From Cercophora sp. LCS_1 (taxonomy: Eukaryota; Ascomycota; Sordariomycetes; Sordariales; Lasiosphaeriaceae), in NCBI GenBank assembly GCA_036250225.1, contig JAPZLL010000071.1, forward strand, positions 50,010-114,009: a DNA stretch of 64,000 nt, written 5' to 3'. Under the pieces are notes generated by a model. The model saw only the letters and a list, made by a program, of their open reading frames with translations. It was not told where the DNA came from and did no database searches. Positions within the stretch are counted from its first letter, which is position 1, and the number at the start of each line of letters is the position of its first letter. This document shows, piece by piece, positions 11,901 to 22,869 of the stretch. A program made the position numbers and the translations under genes.

Positions 11901-12948
11901 CGAAGTCGGCGTTCAAAACGAACTGGGTGAGTTAGCTTGCCGGAATCGAAGATTTGGTCGAGGATATGACGCACCTTGAACCCGAAGTCTCGTATTGGCA
12001 GAAAGGCGTACACAAACTGGGACGGTAGGCTTTCATCCTCCGACGCGGATAGAGGGAAGGCGATGGTGATCTCCGACTGCTGGACGCAAGCCCGCTTGGG
12101 CTCCGGGGGGAGGTCTTGGACGAGGTAGGTTGACATCAAATATGTTTGCTGCTCTGAGTCCTTCCGCAGGGTGACTGTTTGCAGAGAGCCCCCAGCGCTC
12201 CCCACAGATGGGGAAATCCCCTTGTTGACCGATGTTGTCCAAGGCGTACGCGTGCAAGTGTGCACCGAGATAGTGACGCTAGCCAACCTTCGCAAGAAGA
12301 GCAGAATGCTCGCATCTAATGATTGCAGCTCCCTAATCAACTCTTCTTGGCGATACCCGGGTGTCATCTCCAGGCGAATAGTGGTTTGTCGGGGATCGCA
12401 ATTGGCGGGAAACTCGGCCCAGATAGGGGTCAACATACCGAGTTTCTGGGCCTTATCAAACTTGAAGGAATAGTGACCGGAGCGGATCCAGACCACATCA
12501 GCAACCTTAAACACAGACTTGAACCCAACGCCCTTCTCTCCAGTATAGCCGCGCCGTTTCGCCTTTCCGCCCTTGGTACTGCTCCCGATCTTACAGAGAG
12601 CTTCCACGTTGCGTCGCGAAAACCCGCGCTCGTTACATGATAGCTGTAGTGCGCGCCCGTCATAGTTGATGGACAGCTTCGGGATCGAGCTGGCATCATA
12701 TGTGTTGTCGTCGGCATTTTGGATAAGTTCGTGGAGGAAGTGAGCAGGCTTCTGATACAGCTCCTCTGAGATCCTGCCATATCCCGTTCAGTGATGAAGG
12801 TTAATTTCGGGAAGGGGCGCGCTTACAGGCGCAGCGCGTTCTCCAAGTTGGAGACATCACCGTCAGGAGTCTCACGAAGGTTACGCCGTTGAATGGCGCG
12901 GATGTGATCGCGAGCTTCCTCGGCAGAGAGGGGGAATTCGGACGACAT
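5929..12948 (-). CDS. NO VEIN/sacsin-type GHKL ATPase - DUF3883 - HET fusion protein
   Basis: Seven exons are predicted: 12827-12948, 11975-12773, 9566-11922, 9104-9504, 8560-9008, 8174-8467 and 5929-8085. They keep one frame for about 2192 aa. Residues 41-130 form the Bergerat ATP-binding fold of NO VEIN/sacsin-like proteins: N-box ELIQNADDN (56-64), a CNERGF adenine-contact loop (87-92), IGSSTK and the lid GYTGEKGVGFKSVFKV (from 116). The middle ~1200 aa resemble the long scaffold of fungal NO VEIN homologs. Exon 6 and the start of exon 7 carry a DUF3883-like segment (KFHIDVVTTRG ... VDPFAMYLDG). From about residue 1578 the protein is a HET domain (IALSYVWG, WVDAVCIDQS), with a HET-type tail PGDVVTIVHGAAVPFITRK. 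The exon 3/4 acceptor is ambiguous (9505 or 9490, both in frame). The exon 4/5 join is the least certain. If the 8086-8173 intron is not spliced, this would be two genes. Confidence 0.75.
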
Positions 12949-15208
12949 GATCGCCCAGTAACGCCGCAATCGAGGCGTGAGAAAGGTTATGGGCGTGAAA
13001 ACAGCGACAGGCGCGCGCTTCACACTTTATGAAACGAATCGAGCGTGGAATGACAATGGGGACTCGAGAGCCTTGTGCTCAGCCCCTGGTGGGCAAGCGG
13101 GCGCAGTGTCTTGGCAGGCGCCTGATCTCCTGACCAGGCGCGTCGGTCTCGAACTTCGACCGCCAACCCCACTTGCCAAGCCGTGTGGGGGTGGGGAAAT
13201 GAGACCAGGACCATGACGTAGCTTTGGAAGCTCGATGTGAAAATACAAAAAATGGGAGACCTAGAAACCCCGTATCTCGTAGGCGAAGTTCAGTGGGGAT
13301 ACAGACGGTCTCTTGTCAATAGGCATGCCTCGAGAGAGATCGGTTGGTTCAGAATATTTTATTTGGTAAAATCATGTGAGGAGTATCGAGATGCAAGTGC
13401 GGAGCCCATCACGTGTAAGCCATGCTGCTTGATGCATGGAAGGCGCCATTGTCCGTTGATATGCATGGGTATCGGCGCTCAGCCGCAGAGAAAGGAATTC
13501 CTGAGCCTGAGCAAGTTGCGCTAGTTGACTTTTAAAGCCGCAACCCGGTTCAGTTCCCCAATCTCCAACAATTAAAATGATGAGATGTGTCCAGGAGAAT
13601 GCCTCAACAAATGATTTCCCGCCTACCGCTTTTTATTGTCCAAATGGGAAACAAGCTAACGACGCCGTGGCTGGCGGTTGAGGCAGAACTAAGCCCTCCG
13701 CGTCAGGTCTAGAGCTTTGACAGCTTGCGTTCGCCGCGGGATTGTGAACTGGTGGGGATTTTGAGGCGCGATTTCAGCCCAGAGTCAGCCAGGGCGCTCG
13801 TAGCTGGTTTCCCATTTGGATAATAAAAGCGGTACGCCAGAGTCCAATTATCTTCTGGGGACTGCAGGTGCGGGCACTGCTGTGGCTCCGTGCATGAGAA
13901 GCTCCCCCGATTGGTCGCCAGCAATCCAGCTGGACCGAGGAGAGCGTCTCGTGAGTAGGTGCGCAATCTGCTCCTCGACAACATCCCCGCCCTGCGAGGT
14001 TGCTGGCAAGACACCCCCTAGGGGCATTTGTCGCCCGTTCTCCCACGAAGCAGCGAAGCCGCCTGGTTGGTAACTCATGTTACTTTCTGGAACCCGGCCG
14101 CCTTTTTCTACCCTCGAGATATAGTACGTGAAAACATGAAAGTAGCCCAGTACCATTGCTTCCCATGCGAATATGTTAGCTAGTGCAAAAGTATAGAGAC
14201 TGACATCAAATGACTAATTATAGCAAACGGACAAGACAGACAGGGACCGTACATTTTGCGGCAATGGGGCTCGGAGTTGGTGAGGATACAGTTGGTGAGG
14301 ATATATGTAGTTGGCGGGGTTTGGGTGATGCGCTGCCCTGGTGGAAGCGGCTGGGATTCCTCGGACGTGGGGACTCGCTGCACGTGTGTATGGGGAGAGT
14401 TTGACCCCCAACTCTACCTCGGCCAGGTATCCAAGGATTTTGAACCAGGATGATGTTCTGGATAGTTGATTTGAAGTTTAGTCCATGTTGTGTTGATCCT
14501 TGCTGGTCTTTGTGAGCCGCTTCGGTGCCGAGTGAGGCACCTTTCGACCTGCAGGTCCGGAGGTGGGGACGTAGTATTCGACATGGATGGGCTCGATAAA
14601 ACCCCCCTTCTCCGCGGAGAACGCACTCGAGAATTTATAACGACCCGCCGCCCGGCCTGTGGCGTCATATTGCGAGATCGAAGAAATCACTCCTGACAAG
14701 ACTTGGGTCGTGATTGCTAAGCTTTTCTAGCTTCCTAGACAAGCTTCCTCGGCGGTGAGCTTCGCATCAACGCCATTTTGTCGCCTAATACCGTTGCAGA
14801 CGTCAGGTCCCCCGCGCACGGGACAACCAATCGCCGCAACATGTGCATTCCCGTCTTGCAAACTTGCAATGCCGCGCAGCCGCGCAGGTCCCATTTGGAA
14901 GGATTCCCTGCATCGTCGCACCGCCTTGGGGCGCTGTAATTGGGTCGTTGGGAGAACTGCAAGCAGCACGCAACACAGAGACAAGATGGGGAGCGAGTCG
15001 AGAACCCGATGGGTAGGGCAGATATCGGACTTAAGCTTCTTATCTCGTAGACCAGAGGTTTGGCGTCAGTTGCTTTTCCGAGATTCAAACACAGGTATCA
15101 TTGCTGTGCTGTAATTCTCAGCAATTTAAAAAGGGGTAGCTTCCCCCGACTCACTTGGCATTTGATCACTCTCTTTGCGACCTGACCTCTCTTATCAATA
15201 CTGCCGTA
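12949..15208. other. Long intergenic region, divergent promoters
   Basis: This separates the ATPase-HET gene (-) from the MFS transporter (+). It contains an imperfect inverted repeat (13621-13674 / 13787-13839) described separately. I see no supportable gene: the open frames are short and show no domain. Confidence 0.5.
13621..13839. repeat. Imperfect inverted repeat, ~53-bp arms
   Basis: The left arm 13621-13674 (TACCGCTTTTTATTGTCCAA... onward) matches the reverse complement of the right arm 13787-13839 at roughly 80-85% by eye, around a ~112-bp spacer. The best block is CCAAATGGGAAAC. Both arms can be read as related peptides (FYCPNGKQA on + and FYYPNGKPA on -), so this could be two opposed copies of a short gene fragment or a MITE-like element. 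Confidence 0.55.
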
Positions 15209-17382
15209 ATGGCCAAGGAAGCCCTGTTCACTGACACGAGCAAGGCCTCGGGGCTCGACCTCGATAGCCCTAGCCCCACCCCTAACCAGACCAAGGAGCG
15301 GCAGCCCACGCCGTCGACCAGCGAGCTGTCAGGCTCCGATGGGGAGAGAGGGTACGACACGGAGAAGAACCCCTTCGCCAATCCGGCCGTGGCCGAGCAC
15401 TGGCGCGAGGTGTACGAGAAGTCGCAGTATGAATGCAGACACGTGTACGACCCGACGCTCACCTGGACCGACGAGGAAGAAAAACGAATCATCAGGAAGC
15501 TGGACTGGCGCATCTGCTTGTGGGCTGTAAGCCGTTCCTCTCCCACGCATTGGAGAGAATTTGGATGCTAATAACAGGGAGCAGTGTGTCATGTTCTTTG
15601 CGCTGCAGGTCGACCGCGGGAACCTGTCGCAGGCCGTGTCGGATAACATGCTCGATGATTTGGGCCTGACCACCAACGGTAAACCACCGCCCCTTCCCGT
15701 TCTGCAAATTAGGGGTGGGGGGAGAAGCGGAGAAGTGGAGAGGCTGATGATTTTGCGTGGCAGATTACAACGACGGCAACAGCATCTTCCGCCTGTCGTT
15801 CCTCCTCGCCGAGCTGCCCTCCCAGTTAGTGTCCAAGAAAATCGGGCCCGACCGCTGGATCCCCATCCAGATCGTGCTGTGGTCCGTAGTGGCCGTCTCG
15901 CAGTGCGCGCTGACGGGGCGGACGAGCTTCCTCGCCACGCGGTCCCTGCTCGGCTTGCTTGAGGTAGGCGACCACTTTGCCTTTTTTTTTTTTTTTTTTC
16001 TCTATCCCCCTTTTCCCCCAATACTGATCTTTTTTCTGCCCTATTCAGGGCGGATTCATCCCTGATATCGTCCTCTGGCTCTCGTACTTTTACACCTCCC
16101 GGGAGCTGCCCGTCCGGCTTAGCTTCTTCTGGACCTCGCTCTCGGTAACGGGCATCATCACGTCCCTGCTGGCCTTTGCGCTGCTGCACCTCCGCGGCGT
16201 TAACGGCTGGGGCGGGTGGCGATGGCTGTTCCTCGTCGAGGGCATCATCACGCTGGCCGTCGGGCTGGTGAGCTTCTTCATGATGCCTGCGTCGGCGGTG
16301 CAGACCAAGTCGTGGTTCCGACCCAACGGGTGGTTCACGGACCGCGAGCTTGGCATTGTGGTGAACCGCGTGCTGAGGGATGATCCGTCCAAGGGCGACA
16401 TGCACAACCGCCAGGCCATCACGTTCCGCCGGCTGTGGCAGGCGCTCAAGGACTACGACCTCTGGCCCTTGTACATTATCGGCCTGATCGAGTTCATCCC
16501 GTCCACGCCGCCGACGCAGTACATCACCCTGACGCTGCGGAGTCTGGGGTTCAATCCGTTTACCACCAACTTGCTGACCATCCCATATGTGAGTTTTGTC
16601 TTGATTACTCCCCCCTTCGGCCATGTTTGGGCCTGTTTGGCTGATCTGATGGCGAGAACGTCTTCCATATCATCAACCTGCTGCTACTGACGCAGCTCTC
16701 GGAGAGGCTCAACGAGCGGGCGTACGTCGCGCTGCTTCAGCCTCTCTGGACGCTCCCGTGCCTCATCGCGCTGCGGTGGTGGCCGGGCGTGATCGTCGAC
16801 AAGTGGGGGACCTACGCGCTGGTGACGGTGCTGACCTCGTATCCCTATGCTCGTAAGCCTCCCTTTCCAAGTTTTTCTTTCCATTAGGCTCCCCTTACGT
16901 CCAGCTAACTCTGCTGTCAATGACAGACGCTATCCTCGTGGGCTGGACATCGCGCAACTCCAATAACGTCGGCGTCCGTTCAGTGTCCGCGGCCCTGTAC
17001 AACGTCAGTGCACTCATACCTATCCCTTTTCCATTTCCTTTCCCTTTCCTTTTCACTTTCCACGCTCGCCCTTAGCTCTCGCTATTCGCAATGCTGACGA
17101 ATTTTGTATCTCGATTAGATGGCCGTCCAGACGGGGAGCATCACGGCCTCGTACATCTACCAAGAGCGGGACAAGCCCCTGTACAAGACGGGCAACCAGA
17201 ACCTGGTCATCATCAACGTCCTCGTCATCTTCGTGTTCCTCTTCACAAAGTTCTACTACGTGTGGCGCAACAAGCAGCGCGATCGCGTCTGGAACGCTAT
17301 GAGCGAGGATGAGAGGATAGCGTACGCTAAAAACACGACGCTCACTGGGAGCAGGAGGCTGGATTTCCGGTTTGCTCATTGA
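15209..17382 (+). CDS. MFS transporter, allantoate/pantothenate permease type (ACS family)
   Basis: Seven exons (15209-15526, 15585-15678, 15764-15963, 16049-16588, 16657-16852, 16927-17003, 17119-17382) give 562 aa in continuous frame. All introns are GT..AG and 58-115 bp long. Family signatures are clear: LDWRICLWACVMFFALQVDR leading into GNLSQAVSDNM (first membrane helix and loop), then RWIPIQIVLWSVV, GGFIPDIVLWLSYFYT, RELPVRLSFFWTSLSV and WRWLFLVEGIITL. This is the anion:cation symporter subfamily that includes Dal5 (allantoate) and Liz1 (pantothenate). The ~90-residue N-terminal cytosolic tail is Ser/Thr/Pro/Glu-rich. A T18 run sits in intron 3. About 12 membrane helices are expected at the plasma membrane; the substrate (vitamin, ureide or carboxylate) cannot be told from sequence. 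The ATG at 15209 was chosen because the upstream alternative at 15155 uses a non-ATG codon. Confidence 0.85.
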
Positions 17383-19262
17383 GATCCACGGCCTCAGGTC
17401 TGGGAGGGGGGAATTTGCGTAGGCAATCTGTTTTTTGGGGCTGCGGTATATCGAACAAGCCCAGCACGTCGGAAAGACGCCGTCCTGCCCATCCTCCTCA
17501 GTAAGCCCAAGACCAATAACCTTGGGCAACGCGTCGCTCATGGGCTGGCCAACCGGTTCCCTGGGAGAAGGAGCACGGCCAAACCTAGTACACTCCCAAA
17601 AGTACTCCTGTCGTTCAGTGTCGGACGAGTGCTGAACCTCAGAACAAACAGCAAGACAGAAAACACGATCTTGGGCGTGCATCTCATGCAGAATATCATG
17701 GAAAACATGGCCAAAGATTGTCCCTCGGTATCCCAAAGAGGGCTGGCAAAGTCGCCACAATGTGCCTGGGGAATAATCCTCGATGCCCGCAAACCACCTC
17801 TCCCTTCGCTCACTCGCTCGCTCGTGCTTCCACCCTATGACCGCGGAGTGCGCGTCTGTGGGGAATTCTCCAAGCTCCTCCATCAACGGCTCTGGGCTGT
17901 CCGCTAGAATGCGCGCCCGATATCAGACAACAACTCGGACGCACTCCCGACGTCTAGCAGCCGGGTGGGAATAAGCCCGCCACTTTGGCGCCAAATTGAC
18001 ATGATCGACCGGGTCTCCTAGCCTAGCACTGGGCATGTTCTGCCGCTCGAGAACGAAGACAACGGAGCCGACGGGACGGTTCATGACATTCCGAAAGCCC
18101 AAACTAGCCCAAAGCATCCCTGACCGAGCAGATCACGTATTTCGTAGGGGGACCAAGTATTTGAGTTGTGGTGGTAGTCCTTGCAATCTCCATAGCTAGG
18201 TGCGGCGACCCATCTTCCAAAAGGCTTGCCGCCCGTCAGCATGCAGCAGACTTGGCACCGCCGGGCAGCGCATTCCAACAGCATGTTCAGATTCGGTAGG
18301 TCAATGGTCTTGGGGGGCGGTCATGCGGAATGCTACTCCTGTGGGCTTTTCCTTTTTTTCGGACCATCCTGCCATGTTGCGGGGTTGACGAGGACGAGAG
18401 AGCCAAGAGCAAATCCGGGATTTTTAAGCGGATCTCTCTAGGGCTCCAAGGCTCCAAGGCTGCGGCTAGTATTCCCCCAAGAGCGGACCCAGCAGGCCAA
18501 TCACTTGATGGGATGGGGGAAGCTGGAGTGGAGGCTCTTTCCTCGGTTCTTGGCTGCACAGGAAGGAGCAACGTACATCAAAACAAGAGACAGCGAACAA
18601 CAGAGAGCGGGCAAGAGCACCGAGGACGTCTTGGGCCGGCCTCGTATCCCAGCATAAATGGAGAAGAAAATGGAACCCTCATCAAGGTTTCTCTCAAGCG
18701 AAATATCGACCCTAGGCTCCCAACTTCAGGCAACAACAAAACGGATCTGACAAAGCAGGTATAATGCTACCCGCGAAAGCTGAGCTATGCTGATTCGATC
18801 CGAAGTGTACAAGCGGTACGAAAAAATACGGAAATACTACTTTTCATATATTATCGATACCCGAGTATTAGTATCCTAGGGGCGTATTCCAAACAGGGGC
18901 GTGTTGGAGTGCCCATAGAAACAGGCGGTAAACCTCAACGTGAGCTTCACGAGGACGGCACCACGCCATAAGGTAAAGATCCCACATGCGGCATCCCCAT
19001 GTCTCCAACAAAGGGGGTGAATTCGGGCAACACCATGTATGGCGTTTTGGAGCTCACTTCAGGCTGTCGTCGCCACGCAGTTCGTTCTCTGCGTGGAGCC
19101 TGCAGATGGAGGAATCGTGTGAGATTGGCAAGGCTGATGACGTTGATAACATGAACAGCACACTTGATGCTGTCAGGTAACATCTAATTACAAATAGGGT
19201 ATGGTCTCCAAGTTCTTACATCACATCTTACAATCGAACAACACCATCAATTCACCTCTTCT
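17383..19262. other. Intergenic, no gene recognised
   Basis: This lies downstream of the MFS gene. It becomes AT-richer near 18790-18880. Frames here show no domain and no coherent exon structure. Confidence 0.45.
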
Positions 19263-20159
19263 TCACAAGAAATACGCCAACGGCCCTACGATAGCCACGA
19301 CCATCCCCACCCAAGCCCATTCCGTCCTCGCGTGGCCCCATGCACCCATAACCGGCACCGCCGTCCCGTTCTTGCATAAGATCGTCTCATTATTGACTCC
19401 CTCACAGCGCTGGGGCTTGCCACCGAGTTTCACGATATCAGCGATAACGATTCCCTCGTCAATGTTGACGGTCGAGGCGCGGGTCTTAGGGCACTCAATG
19501 GCGGCGACGACGGCGAAGGCGCCCTGCTCGTACTCAGTGCAGCCGGCCACGGCGCACTTGGTGACGTTTGTGTAGAAGGCCTAGTTCACGCACAGCGGAT
19601 TGTTGACGGGTTTCGGGCAGTACTCGAAGAACGAGTTGCAGCAGTTGCGGAGGCACTGGGGCCATGCGATGCCCGACGGTGTGAAGTTGAAGGCGCTGTG
19701 GTTCATGCCGTGGGCGTGGCCGGTGCCGGACGGTGCGTCTGTGTGATGGAGTACGTCGGCGGTGGAGGTTTGGGGGGCCGAGTGGTCGCCGTCGTGGCGG
19801 ATGTGGAGGTGGAGAGGCTCAGCGGCCATAACCGTCGGAGGAGCAGCCGCCAGGGCGGCCAGGAGAAGAAGTATGGGTCGAGCCGTGATGCCGGGGCGCG
19901 GACGGGAGGTGTGCGCGGGACCGAAGATGACGCGATCGAGGTGTCGAAAGCGCGAGCTGAAGATGCAGGAGCGGAGGGGGGAGGAGAGGGAGTTGAAATT
20001 TTTGAGTGCACGATACCTTGCCTTGGGTAAGGAAGGTACGCTGGATGCTATGAGGGAAGGGGGTAGACCCTCGCGGCATGGACCACAACCGCCAGGGCCT
20101 GGGGCGCTCACACCCCAGCAAGGACCTGCTTCCCCGCAAACAGAGCGCCCCATGTGCAT
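19263..20159 (-). pseudogene. CFEM-like GPI-anchored protein, broken by in-frame TAG
   Basis: Two open segments (about 19584-20159 and 19263-19580) lie in the same frame, separated only by TAG at 19581-19583. Upstream of the stop: a hydrophobic signal-like stretch (ARPILLLLAALAAAP), a His-rich linker, then WPQCLRNCCNSFFEYC and LCVN. Downstream: FYTNVTKCAVAGC and IECPK, completing a CFEM-like set of eight cysteines, and a hydrophobic C-terminus (EWAWVGMVVAIVGPLAYFL) that looks like a GPI-attachment signal. No ATG lies just before the signal-like stretch; the only in-frame ATG is ~85 codons upstream. Possible readings are a pseudogene, stop-codon readthrough or a sequencing error. CFEM proteins bind haem/iron at the cell surface, and this gene is divergent to a ferric-reductase-like gene. 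Confidence 0.6.
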
Positions 20160-20752
20160 TTTTCCCCTTCACGGGAGAAAATCTTCTCAAATCCCCTCTT
20201 GCGTCTCTCGGCGCTCACAACCTGAACCTGGAGAAACCGGGGTCCCAAAAAGCCTCGAACGCCAAAGATGCAACCAAAAGGCGTAGCCTGGCAATTGATT
20301 GGTAATGCGGTTGCTCTGGTGGGATCCTCCACGAAACTTGCTCACGGTCAAAGGTGAACGAAACCCATTGAGGAAAACTGCCGTCCAAGTCGTTCGTTCG
20401 ACGGCGGATGGGCAATGGGATCACGCGCAGGAGCTCAGCGGTCTAGACTCTCGTGGGCCTTTCCGCTGAGCACAAGCATTGGGTTCCGTGGCCGTGGGTT
20501 TGGAAGTTCGGTTCTGCGCTAATCCGTAATCCGTAGAGGCAGGTTCACAATTGAGAGCGACGTCGAGGACGGCTCGCCACGGACACTACCCCCGCCCGCG
20601 CTTAGCGATGCGGGTTGAGCCTACGCGAAAGTATTAAGGTATTATCATCCGGCCTGACACTCGGTACTTGAGTTGCAGCCGAACCACCGTTCCAGCCACG
20701 CTCGACTCACCCGCTGCCCACATCATCATCACTCGCAAACCCGATCAACATA
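20160..20752. other. Divergent promoter region, CFEM-like / ferric reductase-like
   Basis: This non-coding stretch of about 590 bp separates two divergently transcribed metal-related genes. GATA-type sites occur, but no iron-regulatory motif could be assigned with confidence. Confidence 0.4.
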
Positions 20753-22869
20753 ATGGGCGGATTGGGTCGAAAGACCACCCTTGGTCTCGTACTGTTGCCG
20801 GCACTCTGCCATGCCGATGGCAGGGGGCTCATCGGCTATGGCAGGAACATGTACTACCCGTTGTGCGCCGCTGTCTGTCGCGGCAGCATCGAGCAGGCGC
20901 CTCTGGTCTGCACACCTCACGACATCAAGGACGGCGCGCACAGCCACGGAGGGACGCCCTACGAATGCCATGCCTCGGACCCGGCGTACCTGACGACTCT
21001 CGCGTACTGCATCAACCAGCGATGCGGCGACAACTACACGGCCGATATCATCGAGTCGTACTGGAGGCAGCACGCCGTCAACGGCGGCCGCATAGTGCTG
21101 GAGCCCAAGCCCGTCATGTCATACTCCCAGGCGCTGGACAGCATCAAAACACCACCTACGGAGGAGTACGTCTCGGGTGAGATGCTGAACGTGACCTCTC
21201 TCGTCTCGGACGAGGATTTCATCTCGTACGAGCACGCCTTCGGTCTCTTTGAGCAGGTCGAGAGCGGACACTCAAAATACAGGTCAGTCCCTCCGTGACA
21301 TCCCGCCTCTCCCTGTTGACATATAGTAGTTTACTTGTGATGATCTCTGGCTTCCTGGTCCCGCTTGGCTTCTCCACCCTTCGCTTCTTGCCGTTCCCGC
21401 CTCTGCTCCGGTCCAAGATCAAGGCCGTCCTGGACCACCCAGCCATGATCGGCAGCCGGCACCGGGCCCCCGTCGCCTTCGGACAGGGCATCATGCCCAC
21501 GCGCGGGCAGGCTCTTTTCATCGCCTACTTCATCTTCATCAACGCGGTTGTGTGCATGGTTGATATCAAAGCCGGGCCGCAACCCAACGCCTGGTACGCC
21601 GATGACTGGCAGCAAATCATGAGCTACGTAGGTGATAGGGCTGGAGCCATGTCGTTTGCCAACCTCTCCCTGATGTTTCTCTACTCCTCGCGCAACAACT
21701 TCCTCCTCTGGCTTACCGACTGGTCGCACTCCACCTTCCTTCTCCTCCACCGCTGGGTCGGCTACATTGCTGTGATCCAAGCCTGCCTGCACTCGGCGGT
21801 GCTGCTACACGTCTACATCGTCATCGAGGCATACGAGTCCTCGGTGGTTGAGGCCTGGTGGTATTGGGGCGTCATCGCCACCTGCGGCATGGTCATCATC
21901 TGGGGCCTCAGCATCCTCCCCGTCCGCCAGAGGGTGTACGAGTTTTTCCTGCTTAGCCACATCGCCTTGACTATCCTGGTGCTCGTCGGCTGTTACCTGC
22001 ACGTCTTCTACCTCTACGAGAACAACTGGGGCTATGAAATCTACATCTACGTCGCAGGTGCCGTCTGGGGCGCCGACCGCGTCATTCGCATCTGGCGCGT
22101 CCTGCGCAACGGTGTCCGCAGGGCCACCATCTCACAGATCGACGAAGACTACGTGCGCGTTGACATCGACGGCGTTTCCGCTCACGGCCACGTCTACCTC
22201 TACTTCCCAACCCTAAGCCTCAAGTTCTGGGAGAACCACCCCTTCTCCGTCACCTCCAGCTTCGCCGGCCGCCCCACCAGTCCCATCACCCCCGTCACAA
22301 CCACCGTGACCGTGGAAGACGGCGAAAAGTCGGAAAAGGTTGAATCCCCGTCGCCGCCCGCTTACCACCCGCGGCCCTCGCTGACCATCCTCGCGCGTGT
22401 CCGCACCGGCGTCACCGCCGCCCTCGCCAAGCGCGTCGTTACCGGCGCCTCGCTCCCCGTCCTCGTCGAGTCCTCATATCACAGCGCGCCGCAGCAGGCC
22501 GAGCTAGACAAATGCACGACGCTAGTCTGCATCGCGGGTGGCGTCGGCATCTCGACTGTGCTACCGCTCATGCAGCGGCATCCGGGCCCGCGCGCGCGTC
22601 TGTATTGGGGCATGCGGCGAGCCTCACTTAAGGATGCTGTGGCGGGGGAGCTGCAGGGGTTGAATGTCGTTTATAGCGTTGGGGAACGGCTGGATTTGAG
22701 GGAGATTATCGTTGCGGAGCTAGCGCGGAAGGATGAGAGTGGGGATGTGGGAATTGTGGTGAGCGGGCCGGAGGGGATGGCCGATGATGTCAGGGCGATT
22801 GTGTGTGAGGTTTCGAAGGGAGTGGCGAGGAGGGGAGTTGTGTTTGTTGATGAGGCTTTCAGCTGGTAA
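20753..22869 (+). CDS. Ferric reductase-like transmembrane protein (FRE/NOX fold)
   Basis: Two exons (20753-21282, 21327-22869) with a 44-bp intron give 690 aa. A signal peptide (GLVLLPALCHA) leads into a ~150-aa extracellular region with paired cysteines. The ferric_reduct membrane domain follows, with two haem-ligand pairs each spaced by 13 residues (His318/His332 in HRWVGYIAVIQACLH and His388/His402 in SHIALTILVLVGCYLH). The FAD-binding part carries HPFSV (family HPFT/S). The NAD(P)H-binding part has GGVGIS and SGPEGMADDVRA. It is expected at the plasma membrane or vacuole, moving electrons from NADPH to extracytoplasmic Fe3+ or Cu2+. A Pro/Ser/Glu insert of about 40 residues splits the FAD lobe. 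All key residues are present, so the gene looks functional. Confidence 0.88.

Noticed and set aside
15982..15999. T18 run as a possible Pol III terminator
   Set aside because: It lies inside intron 3 of the MFS gene and is simply its polypyrimidine stretch.
15329..16624. 431-aa minus-strand frame
   Set aside because: Antisense shadow of the MFS transporter exons; highly charged low-complexity translation and no domain.
17053..17886. 277-aa minus-strand frame downstream of the MFS gene
   Set aside because: It overlaps the last MFS exon, crosses intergenic sequence, and shows no motif or splice logic.
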